Source: Streptomyces rubradiris
GTDB lineage: Bacteria; Actinomycetota; Actinomycetes; Streptomycetales; Streptomycetaceae
Length of the DNA: 64,000 nucleotides
Direction of reading: 5' to 3'
Assembly (NCBI RefSeq): GCF_016860525.1
Contig: NZ_BNEA01000007.1
Span: 496,001-560,000 of the forward strand
Made by a program: the position numbers and the translations under genes. Below the pieces are notes generated by a model. It ran no database searches and was not told where the DNA came from. It saw only the letters and a list, made by a program, of their open reading frames with translations. This document shows, one piece after another, positions 62,838-64,000 of this stretch; positions within the stretch are counted from its first letter, which is position 1; every line of letters starts with the position of its first letter.

Positions 62838-63293
62838 TTGCGTTACCTGGAGGACTTCCGGACCGGCGACATCCATGACCTGGGCACGGTCACGGTCACG
62901 GCCGAGGAGATCGTCGAGTTCGCGAAACGGTACGACCCTCAGCCGTTCCACACCGATCCGGCCGCAGCCGAACTCTCGCCGTTCGGCGGGCTGGTGGCCA
63001 GCGGCTGGCTCACCGCGTCCCTGTTCATGCGGCGCTACGTCGACACCCTGCTCGCCGGCAGCGCCTGCTGCGGCTCCCCCGGCATCGACGAGCTGCGCTA
63101 CCACCGCCCGGTGCGCCCCGGCGACGTGCTCCGCGCCCGGCTGACGGTGCTCGGCTCGCGGCCGTCCCTCTCCCAGCCCGACCGCGGCATCGTGCAGCCC
63201 CGCTGCGAGCTGCTCGACGCGGACGGAGCCCCGGTGTTCAGCATGATCCTGCACAGCATCTTCCTGCGCCGCCCGTCGGCCACCACCGCCTGA
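62838..63293 (+). CDS. MaoC-like hot-dog dehydratase
   Basis: 151-residue hot-dog-fold protein. The hydratase motif YDPQPFHTDPAAA (Asp...His) and the hinge FGGLVASGWLTASLF are typical of MaoC-like (R)-specific enoyl-CoA hydratases. TTG at 62838 lies eight bases after AAGGAG; an in-frame GTG at 62829 overlaps that site. With the crotonase-fold protein it may process an acyl chain. Confidence 0.9.
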   Translation: MRYLEDFRTGDIHDLGTVTVTAEEIVEFAKRYDPQPFHTDPAAAELSPFGGLVASGWLTASLFMRRYVDTLLAGSACCGSPGIDELRYHRPVRPGDVLRARLTVLGSRPSLSQPDRGIVQPRCELLDADGAPVFSMILHSIFLRRPSATTA

Positions 63294-63320
63294 GCGGGCC
63301 CGACCGAAAGGACCGGCACC

Positions 63321-64000
63321 TTGGAAGCCGTCTCGTACACCGCGCAGTGGACCGCCGCCGCCCGCGCCCTGGAGACCGAGCGCCCGGACCGCATCTTCGC
63401 CGACCCCTACGCCCGGACCCTGGCCGGGCCCACCGGGTTCACCCTGCTGGAGCGCTACGCGGGCGCCGGCACCGTACCCTTCCTGGCCGTGCGCACCAAG
63501 TACCTCGACACCATGGCCTTGGAGGCGGTGGCGAAGCGGTCCGCCCGGCAGGTGGTCCTGGTGGCCGCGGGCATGGACACGCGGGCCTGGCGTCTGGCCT
63601 GGCCCGAGGGGACCGTCGTGTACGAACTCGACCGTCCGGCGCTGCTCGAGGCCAAGTCGGCGATGCTGGCGGACGCGGCGCTGCCGCCGGGCCGCGAGCG
63701 CCGCGCGGTCGCCGTGGACCTGGCCGGGGACTGGGCCGCCCAGTTGCCGGCGGCCGGGTTCCGCCCCGAGGAGCCCACCGTCTGGGTGATGGAGGGGCTG
63801 CTGTTCTTCCTGCCCGAGGAGGCGGTACGGGGCCTGCTCGCCACCCTGCTCCGGCTGTCCGGCCCGGACAGTCTGCTCGCCGGGGACATGGCCGGCCGGG
63901 CCGCCCTCACCAACCCGCTGGCCCGCGGGTTCCTGACCTCGCTGGCCGAGGACGGCACCCCGTGGCGGTTCGGCAGCGACGAGCCCGAGGAATTCCTCGC
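63321..64000 (+). CDS. SAM-dependent O-methyltransferase (LCMT-like), 3' end outside window
   Basis: The visible 226 residues belong to the leucine-carboxyl-methyltransferase-like family (TIGR00027 type). ERPDRIFADPYARTLAGP, FLAVRTKYLD, VVLVAAGMDTRAWRL (SAM site) and VWVMEGLLFFLPEEAV are typical. TTG at 63321 follows GAAAGGA by nine bases. It continues the operon, probably methylating the cluster product. Confidence 0.88.
   Translation, partial: MEAVSYTAQWTAAARALETERPDRIFADPYARTLAGPTGFTLLERYAGAGTVPFLAVRTKYLDTMALEAVAKRSARQVVLVAAGMDTRAWRLAWPEGTVVYELDRPALLEAKSAMLADAALPPGRERRAVAVDLAGDWAAQLPAAGFRPEEPTVWVMEGLLFFLPEEAVRGLLATLLRLSGPDSLLAGDMAGRAALTNPLARGFLTSLAEDGTPWRFGSDEPEEFL

Overview
The window reads as chromosomal DNA of a Streptomyces-like actinomycete. 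It is very GC-rich throughout, uses GTG and TTG starts freely, packs genes into GTGA/ATGA-overlapping operons, and carries typical Streptomyces families (HGxxPAAW protein, nSTAND/WD40 protein, Tat-exported glycosidase, many TetR regulators). Mobile DNA, pseudogenes and two biosynthetic-type clusters suggest an accessory part of the chromosome; this is inference. No rRNA, tRNA or CRISPR array was seen.

Layout. 0-2.4 kb: the end of an amidase operon (AtzG-like subunit plus amidase) diverges from a metallo-beta-lactamase-fold hydrolase across a perfect inverted-repeat operator. 2.4-2.9 kb: remnants of a MmyB-type regulator and a VOC protein. 2.95-7.3 kb: a divergent five-gene group with an AarF/UbiB-type kinase, a polyprenyl diphosphate synthase and three small helical proteins sharing an N-terminal motif. 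7.4-12.2 kb: a dienelactone hydrolase, a methyltransferase and a secreted GH127-type glycosidase with a ricin-like domain.

12.3-26.0 kb is the most interesting part. A cysteine-free ribosomal protein L32 paralogue has a good Zur box. A secreted peptidase and an acetyltransferase lie next to it. Diverging from a second Zur-like box is a ten-gene operon: ATP-grasp ligase, DUF364-like protein, SbnA/cysteine-synthase-like PLP enzyme, enolase-superfamily epimerase, MFS exporter, methyltransferase, and a complete Ni/peptide-type ABC importer. I read this as a zinc-starvation response that makes, exports and re-imports an undescribed metallophore.

26.2-31.5 kb: an SMR transporter, then an island bracketed by two inverted copies of the same IS5-type end. 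It contains a secreted NucA/NucB nuclease-like protein and three small genes of unknown function. 31.5-44.7 kb: ordinary accessory genes (SDR with its TetR regulator, lactate-oxidase-like FMN enzyme, EamA exporter, a 1277-residue nSTAND-WD40 protein, a CHAP cell-wall hydrolase with a small acidic partner). 44.9-50.0 kb: a ruined subtilisin-like protease gene and a small regulon (SGNH hydrolase, MFS pump, two TetR proteins) sharing an operator-like sequence. 50.3-53.0 kb: UDP-glucose dehydrogenase plus a macrolide-type glycosyltransferase with a TTA codon.

53.1-64.0 kb: a second candidate biosynthetic cluster. It has dedicated ArgJ, ArgH and ArgG homologues, a formyltransferase, an enoyl-CoA hydratase, a MaoC-like hydratase and an O-methyltransferase that runs off the end of the window. 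A TrmB/LuxR-type regulator and a 54-residue membrane peptide sit among them. Four frameshifted genes lie around its left edge, so part of the cluster is decaying or the assembly has indels there.
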